Below, in pieces: positions 51,800 to 63,384 of a DNA stretch of 64,000 nt. The notes beneath the pieces were generated by a model, which saw nothing but the letters and a program-made list of their open reading frames with translations, was not told the origin of the DNA and searched no databases. Source of the DNA: Acanthosepion pharaonis (taxonomy: Eukaryota; Mollusca; Cephalopoda; Sepiida; Sepiidae); NCBI GenBank assembly GCA_903632075.3, contig CAHIKZ030001813.1:4662501-4726500 (forward strand). The letters are read 5' to 3'. The position numbers were made by a program, and so were the translations under genes. The first letter of the stretch is position 1, and each line of letters begins with the position of its first letter.

Positions 51800-52260
51800 G
51801 ATATTGGTCCGAGCGGGTCACCAATGTCGCAGTTCTCCACCCATTTCCTAGTTACGCACCCTATATGCCCTTCTCTAATAGCACCGGATCCGCTGGCTTG
51901 GACATATACACCGTATGCCGGATGGGAGGATTCGGAACGTTTTCCCATACAGGGAACTGGCCACCAGCAAGACGGCAAAAGGGCGATCTCATCTTCGTTT
52001 TAAGGACGTTGGCAGAGGGGACAGGAAAACGTTGGACATGGACATTGAGAGGTGGGAAGACGTTGTCAATGATTGCTCACGCTGGAGATGTAATTTACCA
52101 CGGACGCCTAGTCGAAGAGAAGAGAAACAATGGCTTGCTCAACGGAAAGAAATAAAAACGAGAACTGGGGAGAGCGTCATCACATGCATTCATTGCATTT
52201 GAGAATGTCTCTCCCCTTGTGGGCCTGTAGAGTTATAACAGTTGCCGTGTCGTTATCCAC
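51800..52260 (+). mobile_element. LINE ORF2 C-terminal fragment (family C) with zinc-finger-like end
   Basis: An open frame from 51915 encodes MPDGRIRNVFPYRELATSKT, AKGRSHLRFKDVGRGDRKTL, DMDIERWEDVVNDCSRWRC, then EEKQWLAQRKEIKTRTGESV and ITCIHC. This is the C-terminal segment of RTE-type endonuclease-reverse-transcriptase proteins: R-I-L-Y-G-E-L, R-x-K-D-x-x-K-R-D, W-E-x-x-x-x-D-R-x-x-W-R, then a C-x-x-C zinc-binding start whose second half is cut by a stop. The region just upstream (51810-51890) has lost frame. No RT core remains. Confidence 0.75.
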
Positions 52261-52399
52261 CCTGCGAACTAAACACAAAAAATCTGGCCAGAATTTAAAT
52301 TCAGTTCATTGATTCAAATTTGAGGGTGCATTCTTCCTCTCTGTACCATGAACCTTCAGAAGGTGGGCGATCTTGGCTCTTTAAACTTCCTATCCTTTT

Positions 52400-52770
52400 A
52401 AACGATAAGCTACGTTTGTCGTTATAATATGCCTTATTCTCCCTGTTTCACAATTCATTACCCGATCTCGCTAATTAGATTTATAACTGCTTTTTTTTCT
52501 GTCCCTTTTTCCCTTACTATGTCAAAATTTCTAGGCCCACTTTCCCTATTATGTGTTCCAGAAATTTCCAGAAATTCTAATTTAATGCATTATTGTCTTT
52601 TAAATTTTCATTTTCCTTAAAAAACCCTTAGTTCATTCCATGTTATTCACAGCATCCTTCTGTAGAACAACATCTCTGTTGTCTCAAGTCTATTATTCAT
52701 CTGTGAGGAAATTGTTCTGCATTTACCAACTTATCGGTGGATTGATACATTCGATTACGATCACGAGGTC
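52400..52770 (-). mobile_element. RTE-like LINE fragment (family A), minus
   Basis: Minus strand: aatgcagaacaatttcctca, tagacttgagacaacagaga, gttgttctacagaaggatgc (F-Y-R-R-M-L), tgaataacatggaatgaact and phrases of the R-N-F-W-K-F-L-E stretch, followed by cgagatcgggtaatgaattg. Frames fully broken. Confidence 0.6.
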
Positions 52771-52789
52771 CAAACCCATCTTAAGGACA

Positions 52790-53040
52790 CCATATATATT
52801 GCAGTGGTCATATTCCTCGGATATGATAGTCTAACCGAGACCATCCTTCTCCAGGCTGGTTTGAATTCGGAGTTTTCCTTTTCCTAGACTTGTTTCCAAC
52901 TAAGACTATAGAGCTCAGTCTGTTATGTAAATGACTGGCGGGAGTAGAGGTGGATTTATACCTTTCCCAAGACGGTATTAACGCGTCAGTGAATATAACG
53001 ATCTTGACTCGATTCTCCAATTTCTCCTGTCATTACACCA
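52790..53040 (-). repeat. tRNA-type SINE, minus orientation
   Basis: Minus strand: cagtgtggtgtaatgacagg (box A-like), agaatcgagtcaagatcgtt (degraded box B), tattcactgacgcgttaata, cttgggaaaggtataaatcc, acctctactcccgccagtca, then cagactgagctctatagtct. Same body as 28950, 32768 and 49440. No 5S module. Confidence 0.6.
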
Positions 53041-53585
53041 CACTGTGCGGAGTAAATGCAACAGATCTGGCCAGAATTTAAATTAGGATCACTGATTCCG
53101 CTGATCAAAACCGGCTGGAATCACCGTGAATCTGCAATATATTACTTAAAGAAATAAATCGTATAAAAATAACTGTAAATATTATTATTATTTTATTTTC
53201 TACTCCAGAAAGATTCTTAGATATTAAAATATTAGTCTCGCTTCTTTCTTATAAATAGCCTTTTGGTACCGGTATTTAATTTTCACAAATAGCATCGACT
53301 CAGTTATAATTTATTTAAGATTATGAAGGATAAATAATAGATATGATTTCATAGAAGCTTTAAAAAAATGTGCTGTTTATAATTTTAACTGTAAACATTC
53401 TGCAAAAGCAAACCTTATTTTATTCATCTCATGTCTGTTGCGACCAATTTGAATAATTAACAATATTTACATAGATATATTATTTTATCAAAACTGAAAT
53501 GATAATAAGGATGACTCCTAGAAACACAATTCTACATTTTCTATATAAAATTTATTTGTCAATTATTTTATATATACAATTTATT
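53041..53585. other. No recognised feature
   Basis: AT-rich DNA with nothing supported. Confidence 0.45.
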
Positions 53586-53589
53586 ATTA

Positions 53590-53875
53590 TACAAGCCAAT
53601 GTTGCCACAATAAATTTGAACTCGTCAATTTACAGTTGAGCTGGCGAGATGTAACCGTAAATTTTATTCTAACCGTTTTTTTCTTGCTCCCCTCGCTCCA
53701 TGTTTACTTTAATCTCCACAAATTTAAATGCAATGTCAATCACTATCTACTGTCCTCCTGATTACTCTTTTCTCTTCCCACTCATTAGTAATGCTTCTGT
53801 TGCTAATATTTTCACACCAAGTAACCCCTTGTGTCGTTATTGCCTTGCATGGGGTGAAATCGATTTAACAAAAAC
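53590..53875 (+). mobile_element. Jockey/CR1-like LINE 3' end (family B)
   Basis: The region caatttacagttgagctggc (V-E-L-A-R), gatgtaaccgtaaattttat, a truncated cttgctcccctcgctccatg, ctccacaaatttaaatgcaa and tgtcaatcactatctactgt encodes the last ORF2 residues (F-K-x-N-V-N-H-Y-L). The noncoding tail follows (agtaaccccttgtgtcgtta, ttgccttgcatggggtgaaa, tcgatttaac). About 20 codons around the W-N-S-L-P motif are deleted. Confidence 0.65.
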
Positions 53876-54425
53876 GAAGAGAAAACTATCAGATAATCAT
53901 GTTGACGTTCTACACTATTTCAAACAAAAGGTTAGGAAGGAACCCCCCCCATCAATACTGGAAAGAATGATAACATCTATTTGACCTGATAGACTTATTT
54001 TCTTCAAAAATGTGTTAAGGGAAATATTTTATAAATTTTAACCAAACTGTTTTGAAAGCCAAATATTTCTTTATAAGCAAACCGCCAATATTACCATTAC
54101 AATTATTCGGTTAAGGGATAATTTATTATGCACCTCCAATGTTGTTCATTATATTGTAAATAAATAAATATAACTGTAATTACAAAAGTACGCAGGTATA
54201 GGCTTTAAGAAAGCATTATTCAACTGAAAATACAAGGTTCGTGTATAAAGTGTCTGTTGTAACTTAGGGAAGGTTTACTGAATCGAATAATGATCAAATA
54301 AAGGTTGGAACTGAACGATAATAATTAGGACAAGAACAACATATATAAGATTCGCCAGCGGCGCGTAGAAGTAGTCAAATGCTAGAAGTGAGTCAAGTGA
54401 ATTCCACAATGGATCTCCAACTGCA
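53876..54425. other. No recognised feature
   Basis: AT-rich DNA. A C8 run at 53943-53950 is the only simple feature. Confidence 0.45.
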
Positions 54426-54428
54426 GAA

Positions 54429-54648
54429 TATCTACCAACCGCCTCACGCGGTCAGATGTGGCACAAGGTCAAATTTAATGTGGGGTATCCGAGTCCGTAG
54501 GCTTGGCCAAAAACTCGCCGTAGACCTCGTATGAAACGGGGTCGGGTAGCCGTTTCCCGAGACGAGACTCTGCCACTCGTCTGGAGATCCTCTCTGCCCG
54601 GAGGCAGAGAGTTTAACCAGCACAGCTGGAGACGAATCTCCGACTGCA
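54429..54648 (-). repeat. GC-rich SINE-like element, minus
   Basis: On the minus strand: gcagtcggagattcgtctcc, agctgtgctggttaaactct, gcctccgggcagagaggatc, gcagagtctcgtctcgggaa, cggctacccgaccccgtttc, aagcctacggactcgg and ccttgtgccacatctgaccg. It belongs to the same subfamily as the 33.7 kb dimer (ttggagattcgtctccagct start). The flanks gcagttggaga (54413-54423, minus) and gcagtcggaga (inside the start) may be a target duplication or a remnant of a second monomer. Confidence 0.65.
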
Positions 54649-54863
54649 TACCAAAATACAGTATCTACTACTGTATTTATGTGAATGGGAAATAACCATT
54701 ATTATCCCTAGGTATACTACAGTAGTGTCCTTTTATAGTTCCAGTAAAGAGAACTAGCTCTCTCAAAGAGACAAAACAAGGGGAGACCACTCTTGATTAT
54801 TCATAACAATAACATTAGAGCTATTGATATTTGTTTTTAAAATTCAGATAAATAAACATTGTT

Positions 54864-55100
54864 ATGAGTCGTGAGCAAGATGTATCCTCAATAGAAAGAA
54901 AAATATCATGAAGTTATTAAATGATGGAAATGTAACTTTGGAATTGCCAAAAAGTTTGAACAGGAATCACAGAACAATCAAAAAGAGTAGTCTTTAAAAA
55001 TTGGCACGATAACGGAAGACAAAAAGTGTCTGTAAGAATGGTGATAAAGAAATTTTAGAAAATTAAGATTACCGTATATACTCGCGTATCATGCGACCTT
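54864..55100 (+). mobile_element. Tc1-like transposase N-terminal fragment with a possible terminus
   Basis: From ATG 54864: MSREQDVSSIERKI, then after a frameshift the helix-turn-helix core LLNDGNVTLE, ELPKSLNRNHRTIKKS. This resembles the paired-type HTH of Tc1-like transposases (E-I-A-K-K-L-N-R-D-H-R-T-I-K). The sequence ttaccgtatatactcgcgta at 55069-55088 resembles a DNA transposon terminus, but no partner was found within 1.5 kb. Confidence 0.5.
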
Positions 55101-56533
55101 TGAAGAGGTAATTTTGAAACTAATTTTAAGGAGTTCGCATCATACACGAAATATAAAATTAGCGTATGTACTGCTGGTTAAACTATATCCCCATTTACTG
55201 TAATCAAAAAGTGCAGCTGTATTTAAAATAAACATGATTTTGATAAAACTGATGTTTTACTTAACTGTAGCCAATAATAATATATGCAATATTCACATAT
55301 TAGTATTGTATTATAAAATACAAACATAGCGAATATGCATCTTTTCTATTTAAACAATGATTTGCGTAACAAAATCTGAAAAAAAATGATTCTTAAATTT
55401 CTTTTATTTTTTTTTTTACCCCGAATGAATTTAAGTATTTTAATAATTTCTTTAACTTTTAACCAGTAAATGTTTGAAAAGGTTTATTTAAAAACACATA
55501 AACACAGCATATAATAGACATAAAATATCCCAGTACATCACAAATGAACTATTGATCAAAATATAAATTGTATCCTTTTTTGTAATAAGGCTGTTCTGGT
55601 TAGATGGAAAACTTATTTATTTTAAATCGTAACTGGGCAATAAAGCTACTGTTGATTATTACATCAAATATAGGCTCTGCTATAGAAAATAGACAGATAG
55701 CAAATTTTTACAGAAGAGAAGATAAAATAGGAAAGTTTATAATTTTCGGAAAATGCTTTTAAAAAGCCAAATAATGACAATGGTATTTTTTTAATTTAAT
55801 AAGAAGGAAAATAAAATTTGGATCGTTAAAACAAAGCCAAACAGATCTTTGTCAAAGAAGAAAAGAACCATTTTAATGCAGGCAATTAATTGATTCGGTT
55901 TCATGAAATGCTTCTGATTTGGTTGGGGCAAACAGCGCTTTGACTCAATTAATTACCAGAGAGTCGCTAATGCTGAAACAGTAAAGCATTTTATTTCCAT
56001 TAGTAAATAATGCTGCAATATTAACGATCCAAATCAGGGTTGCTAGATTGGACTCTGTTTGAAAGCTCAGCGCTACTAAATTTTCAATTTCGTTACTTGC
56101 GAATTTTTAAGCTATTTTTAAATTAGTTGGGATAACGTGGGCTACAGATGTGAAGAAAGTGAATTTAAAATGTAGCATTCTTATTTAACAAATACAAGTG
56201 CCACCATACATAGTCATGTCAGTGACAATTTTTCAACTTATAAAAAAAAAGTGTCGGTTCGGTTCGAATAAAAAGCACTACTTAAAGAGACTGGTCTACT
56301 AGAAAAAAAATAGGATATGATTTTTTAACAAAAGTCTTTGCATATAAGCATTCATTTATTAGGCCTTCCTCAAGACACGACATTTGTCAGAATCGAAAAA
56401 TACTGATTTTTTAATCATTTCATAAAAGTTCCTGTTCGTATTATAAATAAGTAGTCAAATTGATAGCCGACTTCTTAAAGATATATCTATACTTTGTCCT
56501 TCTTTACAAATACCAAGTTTGAAACGGTGCTTA
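55101..56533. other. No recognised feature
   Basis: A long AT-rich stretch without open frames above 60 codons, inverted ends or known repeat phrases. Confidence 0.5.
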
Positions 56534-56803
56534 CGTCATTGATAACCGCGTCAGTCGTTCAACTCTGAACCGACTGTTCGGTTGTACTCTCTTCCTACGG
56601 GCGGGAGGAACCCGAAGGAGGCTACGCCGAAGGGCGGAGTCTCCTTCGGGGAGGTAAAACCGGCCCTGAACCCGTTTATACGGGTTCAAATGGGCTATTT
56701 TTTGGCCGAGCCTAATGGCTCGGGAATGCCCACGTTAAAAAGGCCTTGTGCCACATGATACCCTCGTGGGGGGGGGTGACTGAATATCGTCATTGATAAC
56801 CGC
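56534..56803 (+). repeat. GC-rich SINE-like element with perfect 16-bp target duplication
   Basis: Element 56550-56787 (238 bp) is flanked by cgtcattgataaccgc at 56534-56549 and 56788-56803. This fixes its ends: gtcagtcgttcaactctgaa at the start and tgactgaatat at the finish. Interior: gcgggaggaacccgaaggag, gctacgccgaagggcggagt, ctccttcggggaggtaaaac, cccgtttatacgggttcaaa, aaaaaggccttgtgccacat. The identical duplications imply a young insertion. It has no A tail. No clear box A; gggttcaaatggg is only weakly box B-like. Confidence 0.88.
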
Positions 56804-57039
56804 ATAGAATTACGAATTGAGAAAAGGAAAGCATTATAATTTTCAAATTTAGACCAATGTGGTCACCTGAGAAAGGGGAATGAATTCCCTTCCCACCAAA
56901 ATATTTTCCATTTCTTGCGAGCGGACCACTCAATTGAAGTAGCACCGAATAAATATTACGTGCGGCATTTTTTATTTTATTCCTGGAACAAAATAAGCGT
57001 GCCGCAGATAAAATTACTCGAAAAATAATAAGCGTTTTA

Positions 57040-57560
57040 AAATAACGACAATCTCAGGAGGGGGAAATGGCAAAAGGGGCAAATGAATAATTTGGTAAAA
57101 CAAGCAGCGTGTCGAGGGTAGGGAATTGAAGGAAACAAAATCCACTGACGGTAGAGTCTTATTAAATGCGGTTGTTGTCGGTGCGTACAAGGAGGGAATA
57201 GGGTTTTCATATTATTCGGATATGTAGGAGAGATAAAGGTTGCTTCTAGTTCTTGAAGTGACCGAGGAAGCATCTTAACGGAATTCTGTTCCACAATGCA
57301 ACAGTTCTGGGAAGAATCTGTATGAGTGGAACATCTTGCTCTCCAATGAAATATAAAGGGAATAAGTCGACTGACAGCCTTTGTCTGTTTTGGATACAAG
57401 TCCGAAACGGTGCTAAGTCAGAAAAAGGTAGCAGGAATTTTAAAGCGACAATACAATTCCTACACACTGGTCCGATAGACAGGCTAAAGCCACACAGTAA
57501 AGGATGCTAAGCCAACGAGCGGCATGCGTTCCTTGAAGTTTCCTTCTAGAATCCAAGCTG
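57040..57560 (-). mobile_element. Jockey/CR1-like LINE ORF2 C-terminal fragment (family B), minus
   Basis: Minus strand, about 57510-57037: ALKFLLPFSDLAPFRTCIQN, RQRLSVDLFPLYFIGEQDV, PLIQILPRTVALWNRIPLRC, FLGHFKN, then a frame change into ATFISPTYPNNMKTLFPPC. The S-F-x-P-R-T-x-x-L-W-N-R-L-P-x-x-C-F core is recognisable, followed by family-typical Y-N-L-x-x-F sequence. Most similar to 42960-43335. Confidence 0.68.
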
Positions 57561-57985
57561 CAATATCAGTCTCTCTCCTCTAATAAAACGAGTAAAAGAA
57601 AGAAATCGTCTTTTCCTTAATACCATCTATGCAGTAACGTTGGGGTCCAGTGACGATACAGAACGTAACACGTATCGTAGGGGGAGGAAATTGAAGGAAG
57701 TAACGCATTCGTACCGGCACTTGTATTTCGTACAAAGGAAGAGTAATGCTAACTTTAAAAAAAAAAAAATTAAAATTCTCTCTATATAGCACAACCTTGA
57801 AAGAGCTGAAATTATTAAAAAATATTTTTTGTTTCTGGTAGCCATTGTCATTTTTGCTTTACAATGCTAATTTCATTATTCTGTCGAAATTTTCAGTGTT
57901 TAATAAGTATACTTTTCTATTTGTCTGTTGTGATATATTTTGCGAGATTAGGTGTCTTTGCTATAATTGATATTGTCTCGAACAT
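57561..57985. other. No recognised feature
   Basis: Contains an A-rich run at 57757-57769. Overlapping minus-strand frames have no motif. Confidence 0.4.
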
Positions 57986-57990
57986 ATATA

Positions 57991-58575
57991 CCATACCGAT
58001 CAAAAGTTTGGGATCACCCGGAATTGTCACTCTGTGTTCATGAAAAAGGCTGATTTTGCATATTTGAACAAATAAATTCGCCTATTTTGTATATATGCAA
58101 ACCCTTATATAAAACTCAAAACAAATTTTCTATAAACATTATAAATTTATTTACGTAAGCTTTGTGAATTTTTTGATACCATTTCTGAACTGTAGAGCAG
58201 AAATCTACAAATATTTCAGCTCCAATGCTCGGTAAATGTTCTAGATTAATATGTGATTGAAATTAATTTTCAGAAACCGTTAAAATTCCAAAAACTAAAC
58301 AGATTAGTATTGAATAAATTAGCCCAAGTGGAAATTCTTTCTATAGAAGGTTATTCCGATTGTTAGAATGCTAGAAAATTCTTGGATGAAAAGAAAATAT
58401 AAATTCGCTTTAATTGAAATTGTAATTATTTTACATTCATTTTGATTTAAATTACTCAATAATTTTATGCAAACATAGAAAAAATAAATTTATTTCTTTA
58501 AAGACATGAAACTTGATTCCTTTTTTAAGTTTAGAAGAAAAAATCGATGTCGTCCCAAAATTTTGGTCGGTAGTG
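57991..58575. mobile_element. Non-autonomous Tc1-type element (MITE)
   Basis: Begins ccataccgatcaaaagtttg and ends caaaattttggtcggtagtg, inverted repeats of about 25 bp with some mismatches, flanked by TA on both sides (57989-57990 and 58576-58577). The c-g-a-c-c-A-A-A-A-g-T-T-T-g-g-g core is characteristic of Tc1-like ends. It is 585 bp long with no transposase frame. Confidence 0.72.
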
Positions 58576-59225
58576 TATATGAAATATTGATAACTGCGCA
58601 CAATGAGAACAGTGTACCACACATTTAGTCTAGCATTCTAACGTGAGTATGCATTATGAAAGCTACTAAAGTACCTGTCATGAAGCCAGGAAGAAGGAAA
58701 GTTGGTGCAAATGTCTTTTCTGTGTTTGTTAGTATAAAACGAATCAGCAATTGGAAGTTAAAATTTGTAAACGTTTTTTTTTTCAGTTCATTTTATCAGA
58801 TAAAATCACAGAAACAAAAAAAAAAAAAAAAAAACTAGCAGTCAGAGAAAAATAGAAGAAACGACTGTACAGAATATCCTGAAAATAAACGAAGGAAATT
58901 GCATACGAAATTGCTAGACACCATTAAGCAAATGACGCTTGTAAAAAGAGACAGACTTATTCGAAAGAGTAGACATATTCTGCACCCGCCCAAGTGTTAG
59001 AACTACATCGCGGTAAAAATATACCCTAAAATAACCAATGCTACGTACGTGAAGAAAGAGAGCATATAGTAAATACTTGCAATAAGTACAAAACTAGACA
59101 AGGCTATATTTTTTTAATCCAATACCGTTCTCAAAAGTCATTAGCTGTAGAGAGTTACTGAACGAAGTGTGTCAGATTAACATAAGACAAGGAAATAGGA
59201 AGTGACTATTACTAGACTATGGTTG
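58576..59225. other. No recognised feature
   Basis: Includes an A17 run at 58818-58834. Nothing else supported. Confidence 0.4.
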
Positions 59226-59229
59226 ATCG

Positions 59230-59520
59230 ATAACAATTCCCCTCAGGACTTGAAGAAGTTAACATTGTAGTGTTTGGGTAAGCAACCAAGCGGGAGACTC
59301 TTTCACAATGTCGCAGGAGGGTATGAGAGTGATTTGCTATAGGTTAGCGAGAGGCTTGTGACGTTGATTGCAGAAAAATAAGTCATTGCCGACAAGGGCG
59401 CGTAAAGATTTCGGAACTTTGTCAAGGGTTAGGCTACGGAATCACCCGTTCAGATTTGGCAGTAATTCTCCATTTCAGGTCTGACGCAAAGAAAGTCATT
59501 GGAAATTGACTGAATAACCT
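59230..59520 (-). mobile_element. Jockey/CR1-like LINE fragment (family B), minus
   Basis: Minus strand: a start like KWRITAKSERVIP, then LDKVPKSLRALVGNDLFFCN, a frame change around QRHKPLANL, then SCDIVKESPAWLLTQTLQC-like sequence where intact copies have S-F-F-x-R-T-A-x-L-W-N. The D-K-V-Q-K-R-x-x-x-L-V-G motif gives the identification. Heavily decayed. Confidence 0.55.
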
Positions 59521-59814
59521 AAAATTCGATTCTACAAAATTATTTGGCGTTGGTGTAATTATTCTTCGTACACTTATTCTGAAGTGCTACGACTCGTATA
59601 TCTTTTTCCCGCGTTCAACTGTCGTTTTAGCAATTAAGCCAATATTACATCGTCTACAAGTCCTTTTCTTTGTCTCTCGATTCTTTCAGTAAGCTGCTTG
59701 TTTTTGATTTCTAGTTTTTTAAAGTAAGTTGTAAGTTTTCTTCTTGTTTTTTGGTTTCGAGGTTTGAATCAATATTTGTCTTTTTCCTTTTCAGTTAAAA
59801 GAAAAAAAAAAGAA
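59521..59814. other. No recognised feature
   Basis: T-rich DNA leading into the tandem-repeat field. Confidence 0.4.
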
Positions 59815-60990
59815 ATCTCTTTTCCCTAAGATAAAAGAAACGTTCTTTTATCCTGTTTAAAAAGCTATCTTTATTCTGATTAAGAATATTTTTTACATTG
59901 AACTTTAACCTGTATAAAGCCCAAGAGCCACTCGAGATAGAGGGTTACAGAATGAGAGGCACCAAACCCAAAGCAATGTGTTAATGTCACTAATCTACAA
60001 GGGACCACCGGAAGTAAAAGAAAAAGAAAAGGCTTTAGAAGAAACCGGAAACCTAATCCTAAACAGGAAACAAGGGATAAACCTCTACTCCTGTCCAAGA
60101 GACCGGGAAGGAGTGTGAACCAGACAATAGGTGAACCTATCTCCTTTTATTGAGGAAAGAATAAAGCGTAGATAGGAAATAAATACTCAGAGTTTTAGGC
60201 AGAAACCTTAAAAATATAGAGATAAAGTAGAGTTTAGAATGAACTGGAAACAATCCTAAACAGGAAACAAGGGATAAGCTTTTAATCCTGTTCAAAAGAC
60301 CGGAAAGGAGTGTGAACTGGGACGATAGGCAAATCTAGCTACTCTTATATGATTAAAAATATATTATTTTTATTTAGAAGACATAGATATTGCAATGTTA
60401 ATGTTTATTTTCCGATTAAATTATTTTTATTTCGATTAAAAAAAACATCTTTTATTCTAATAAAAAAAACGTGTATTTTGATGAAGGAGATTAATTTATT
60501 TTGTTTAGTAAAATATATTTACATTCAGATTGCATTCAGAGCTTTTTTCCAAAGAAGATATCCTTATTCCGATGAAGACATCTTTATTGTATCCAAGAAA
60601 GCATTTTGTCCTGCTTAAAAAAAAGATTTTTTTTCTGATGAAGAAGATATCATTATTCGGATGAAGACATCTTTATTTTGTCCAAGAAAGTATTTTATCC
60701 TGCTTACGAAGAGATCTTTTTTCTTATGAAGAAGATATCCTTATTCCGATGAAGACATCTTTATTCTGTTTAAGAAAGCATTTTTGTCTTGCTTAAGAAG
60801 AAGTCTTTATTTCCTATGATGAAGATATCATTATTCTGATGAAGAAGGTTTATTTATTAAGTATATGAAGATGACTGTATACTGTTAAAGAAGAAATATT
60901 TTTTATTCATGACGATATATTTATTTCGATTAAGCTATCTTTATTCTGATTAAACGACATCTTTATTCTGATTCAGATGGTATCCTTTTA
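59815..60990. repeat. Tandem-repeat field: ~85-bp duplication plus a 50-90 bp minisatellite
   Basis: A block with cctaaacaggaaacaaggga, taatcctgttcaaaagaccg and gaaggagtgtgaac occurs at 60053-60140 and again at 60248-60335. From about 60350 to 60990 (with a first hint at 59815-59890) units built on gatgaagacatctttattct, ttaagaaagcattttgtcct and gcttaagaagaagtcttt repeat irregularly. No stable frame; the 60349-60618 frame is read through it. Confidence 0.7.
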
Positions 60991-62565
60991 CTGCGTTGTA
61001 TAAACCTTTAGTCAGATCAATGCAATTTTTCAATGCAGATAAACTTCTTTCTGGTCTTTCAGCGTCATATGTAGTCTATAGATCATTATGCTTCATTCAA
61101 ACTTTTTTTTGTTTTTGGCCCATAGATTCTGTCCAATTGGAAAAATCAGAGAATGCCGTTAGACAATCTTAACATTTTAGTCTCGTCTTCCATACCATAT
61201 TTTATTTGGCTTAGATCTTTTTCTTTTCTCTTTTTTTTTAATTATCTTCTACATTATTTAATCTGTTTTCAATATTTCAAGATGTAATTACAATTTCGAT
61301 ATTCGGTAGTCGATTTCCATCAGTTAATTTCTGCCTTTTTCCATGCACCACTGACATTGCATATTTTACGATTCCATGTCCAGCCTTTTGCTAAAAGTCC
61401 TGACTGTTTCTAGTTCATTTTTTTTAGAAAATACGCCATGTACAAAGAATATTTTGTTCTGATGAATTAGTGAAATTATATTGTGTTTAACAAGTTCGCG
61501 AGAGGAAATTAAATTGAATCGTAGCTATTATGAAATGTATCATTGATCATGATTATTTTGAAAAAAATACTTTTTAAATTGAGCTCATATTAAGATTCTG
61601 TCCTTGTAGCCAGATTTAACTTGCAATCTTTTGTTTTACTGAATATAGATCATTCTGTAATTTAAAAAAATAATTTAAGCTTTCTAATGTAGTTACGAGG
61701 AATGATATTTTTGTGCTTTTTATAGTCAGATCTACTATTATTAAATTTTCATTCTTCATCGGATATTTTTTATGTTCTTCAAGCATTTTGCTCATTATCA
61801 TTCTATATACCGTAAATCTCTCCAGCCTGTTGGGATATCCCATATGAAAAGCATGCACGTTATAAGCCTATACTTGCTCATATTCATTTCATCGTATTAT
61901 TTTTATGGAGGTTCATTATATTTTTCCTGTTCTCTGGTAACAATTTCATGAATAATGAATTTAGATCGAGTCCATTTATTTTGTTTATCATCGATTTTCA
62001 AATCATTTTTTGTAAAGTTTGAAATTTAAATCTTCCCAAAGCATTTAAAATGTCAAAATTTCCCTGCTTTGTTGTAGTTAAATATGCCATTGCTTCATTT
62101 TTCTTTCTACACTGGAATAGATAACTTATAAATTTTCTTCATGCTTTCTTCTCGTGAAATGAATAATCGACTACTTCTGTCAGTTTTACTATCAGAATAA
62201 TGCAGATCGATATCAAGTTAAGCTATTATTGAGTGATAGAATAGATCGCTCACAAAGGGACCCTGGGGTACAAATATAAAAGCCCAATATACTGATCAAA
62301 ACACCCGACTGATAAAGGTATACCAGTTACAGATATAAAAGCGAAATATGCGTGTCAGAGTTACACGTTATATTAAAATTAGCACATAACCTTTCAGGTG
62401 GGGCCCAGTTAGAAATAGTTTCAGGTTCGATGTCCCAGTTTACTCAGTCTGGGAATGAATGTTTTCCTACGTATCTTGATTTAACTCGCGATTCGTTCAC
62501 GCTGCGTATTAAAAAGAAGAAAACATCTTCGATATTTGGATATTTGATATGATTTCTCTTGTATG
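60991..62565. other. No recognised gene
   Basis: AT-rich DNA. Minus-strand frame 61616-61858 (80 residues) and plus-strand frame 62352-62552 have no recognisable motif or splice context. Confidence 0.4.
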
Positions 62566-62569
62566 CTCA

Positions 62570-62622
62570 TTTCCTTCCAGTTTCCAAATTCGTTTCCTTC
62601 CAGTTTCCAAATTCGTTTCCTT
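62570..62622 (+). repeat. Short tandem duplication (23-bp unit)
   Basis: The unit tttccttccagtttccaaat plus tcg occurs twice in immediate succession, with a third partial start (tttcctttc). Confidence 0.85.
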
Positions 62623-62997
62623 TCGGAGGTCTAAAGTCAGAAATGGCAACATGATATTTTACACTGATTATTTTTCTAAAATAAATAAATAAATAGAGCA
62701 ACCTAAGATCACGCACATTTTACGTAGATAAAAACATTTGTGAGGTGAAAACTGGATTTGTTTGTATTTCTTTCAGGCAGGGGTTACCAAGGATCCTTTC
62801 TGTGTATCTATCAGAACATTTTCCAATCTAGCCGCGGGCTCTAAACACAACTAGAATTATTGATGTATTCATGTGACACATTTTTGAGATTTCTACTTCA
62901 AGATCCTTGTACTTTGATAGTTTTTTTGAAGATCCTCAAAGAAACATTATTGTCTAAGAATGAAGATATTCAAAGATACATTACAGTCTGAAGAACT

Positions 62998-63060
62998 GCT
63001 ACTACTACTACTACTACTACTACTACTGCTGCTAATTATTATTATTATTATTATTATTAA
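62998..63060. repeat. (CTA)n(ATT)n compound microsatellite
   Basis: About ten CTA units, two CTG units, then about eight ATT units. Leucine and isoleucine runs read here are artefacts. Confidence 0.95.
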
Positions 63061-63139
63061 CTCCAGTATTCTTGATTGGTTGTCTAATCTTTTACTAATC
63101 GTTATCTTCTGTCTTAATTCCTGTACATTTCTTCTACTC

Positions 63140-63260
63140 GCTCCTTAATAATATTTTTCTTTTTCTTCTTTCTATTTCTTATAGTCATTCATACTAAGGA
63201 ACCTATTGCGTCTTATTGGCTTTATTGCCTTGTTAGTGTAAAGTAATAACAAAAAAGTAT
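63140..63260 (+). mobile_element. Probable family B LINE 3' noncoding tail
   Basis: The sequence aacctattgcgtcttattgg, ctttattgccttgttagtgt and aaagtaataac parallels the family tail (taaccc-ttgc-tct-tagtggc, gcctt-gctt-gaggtgaaat). Weak but in the same order. Confidence 0.4.
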
Positions 63261-63384
63261 TTTTATCTGCATCCTGAGATAAAGGAAGGATTTTTAGAAG
63301 GCTATTAAGTATATTACATTACACGTTGAAGGTTTATCAATTGTTTTGCTGTGATGTTTTATTATACCTGGTGTATTAGGAAAA

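Noticed and set aside
51661..52155. 164-codon open frame on the plus strand
   Set aside because: Only the overlapping frame from 51915 matches LINE ORF2 C-terminal motifs; the longer frame is out of register with them.
54656..54678. Short inverted repeat around aatacagta/tactgtatt
   Set aside because: Nine-bp arms in AT-rich DNA are expected by chance.
55069..55140. Terminus of a DNA transposon starting ttaccgtatatactcgcg
   Set aside because: The phrase resembles known element ends, but I found no inverted partner nearby, so no separate element was called.
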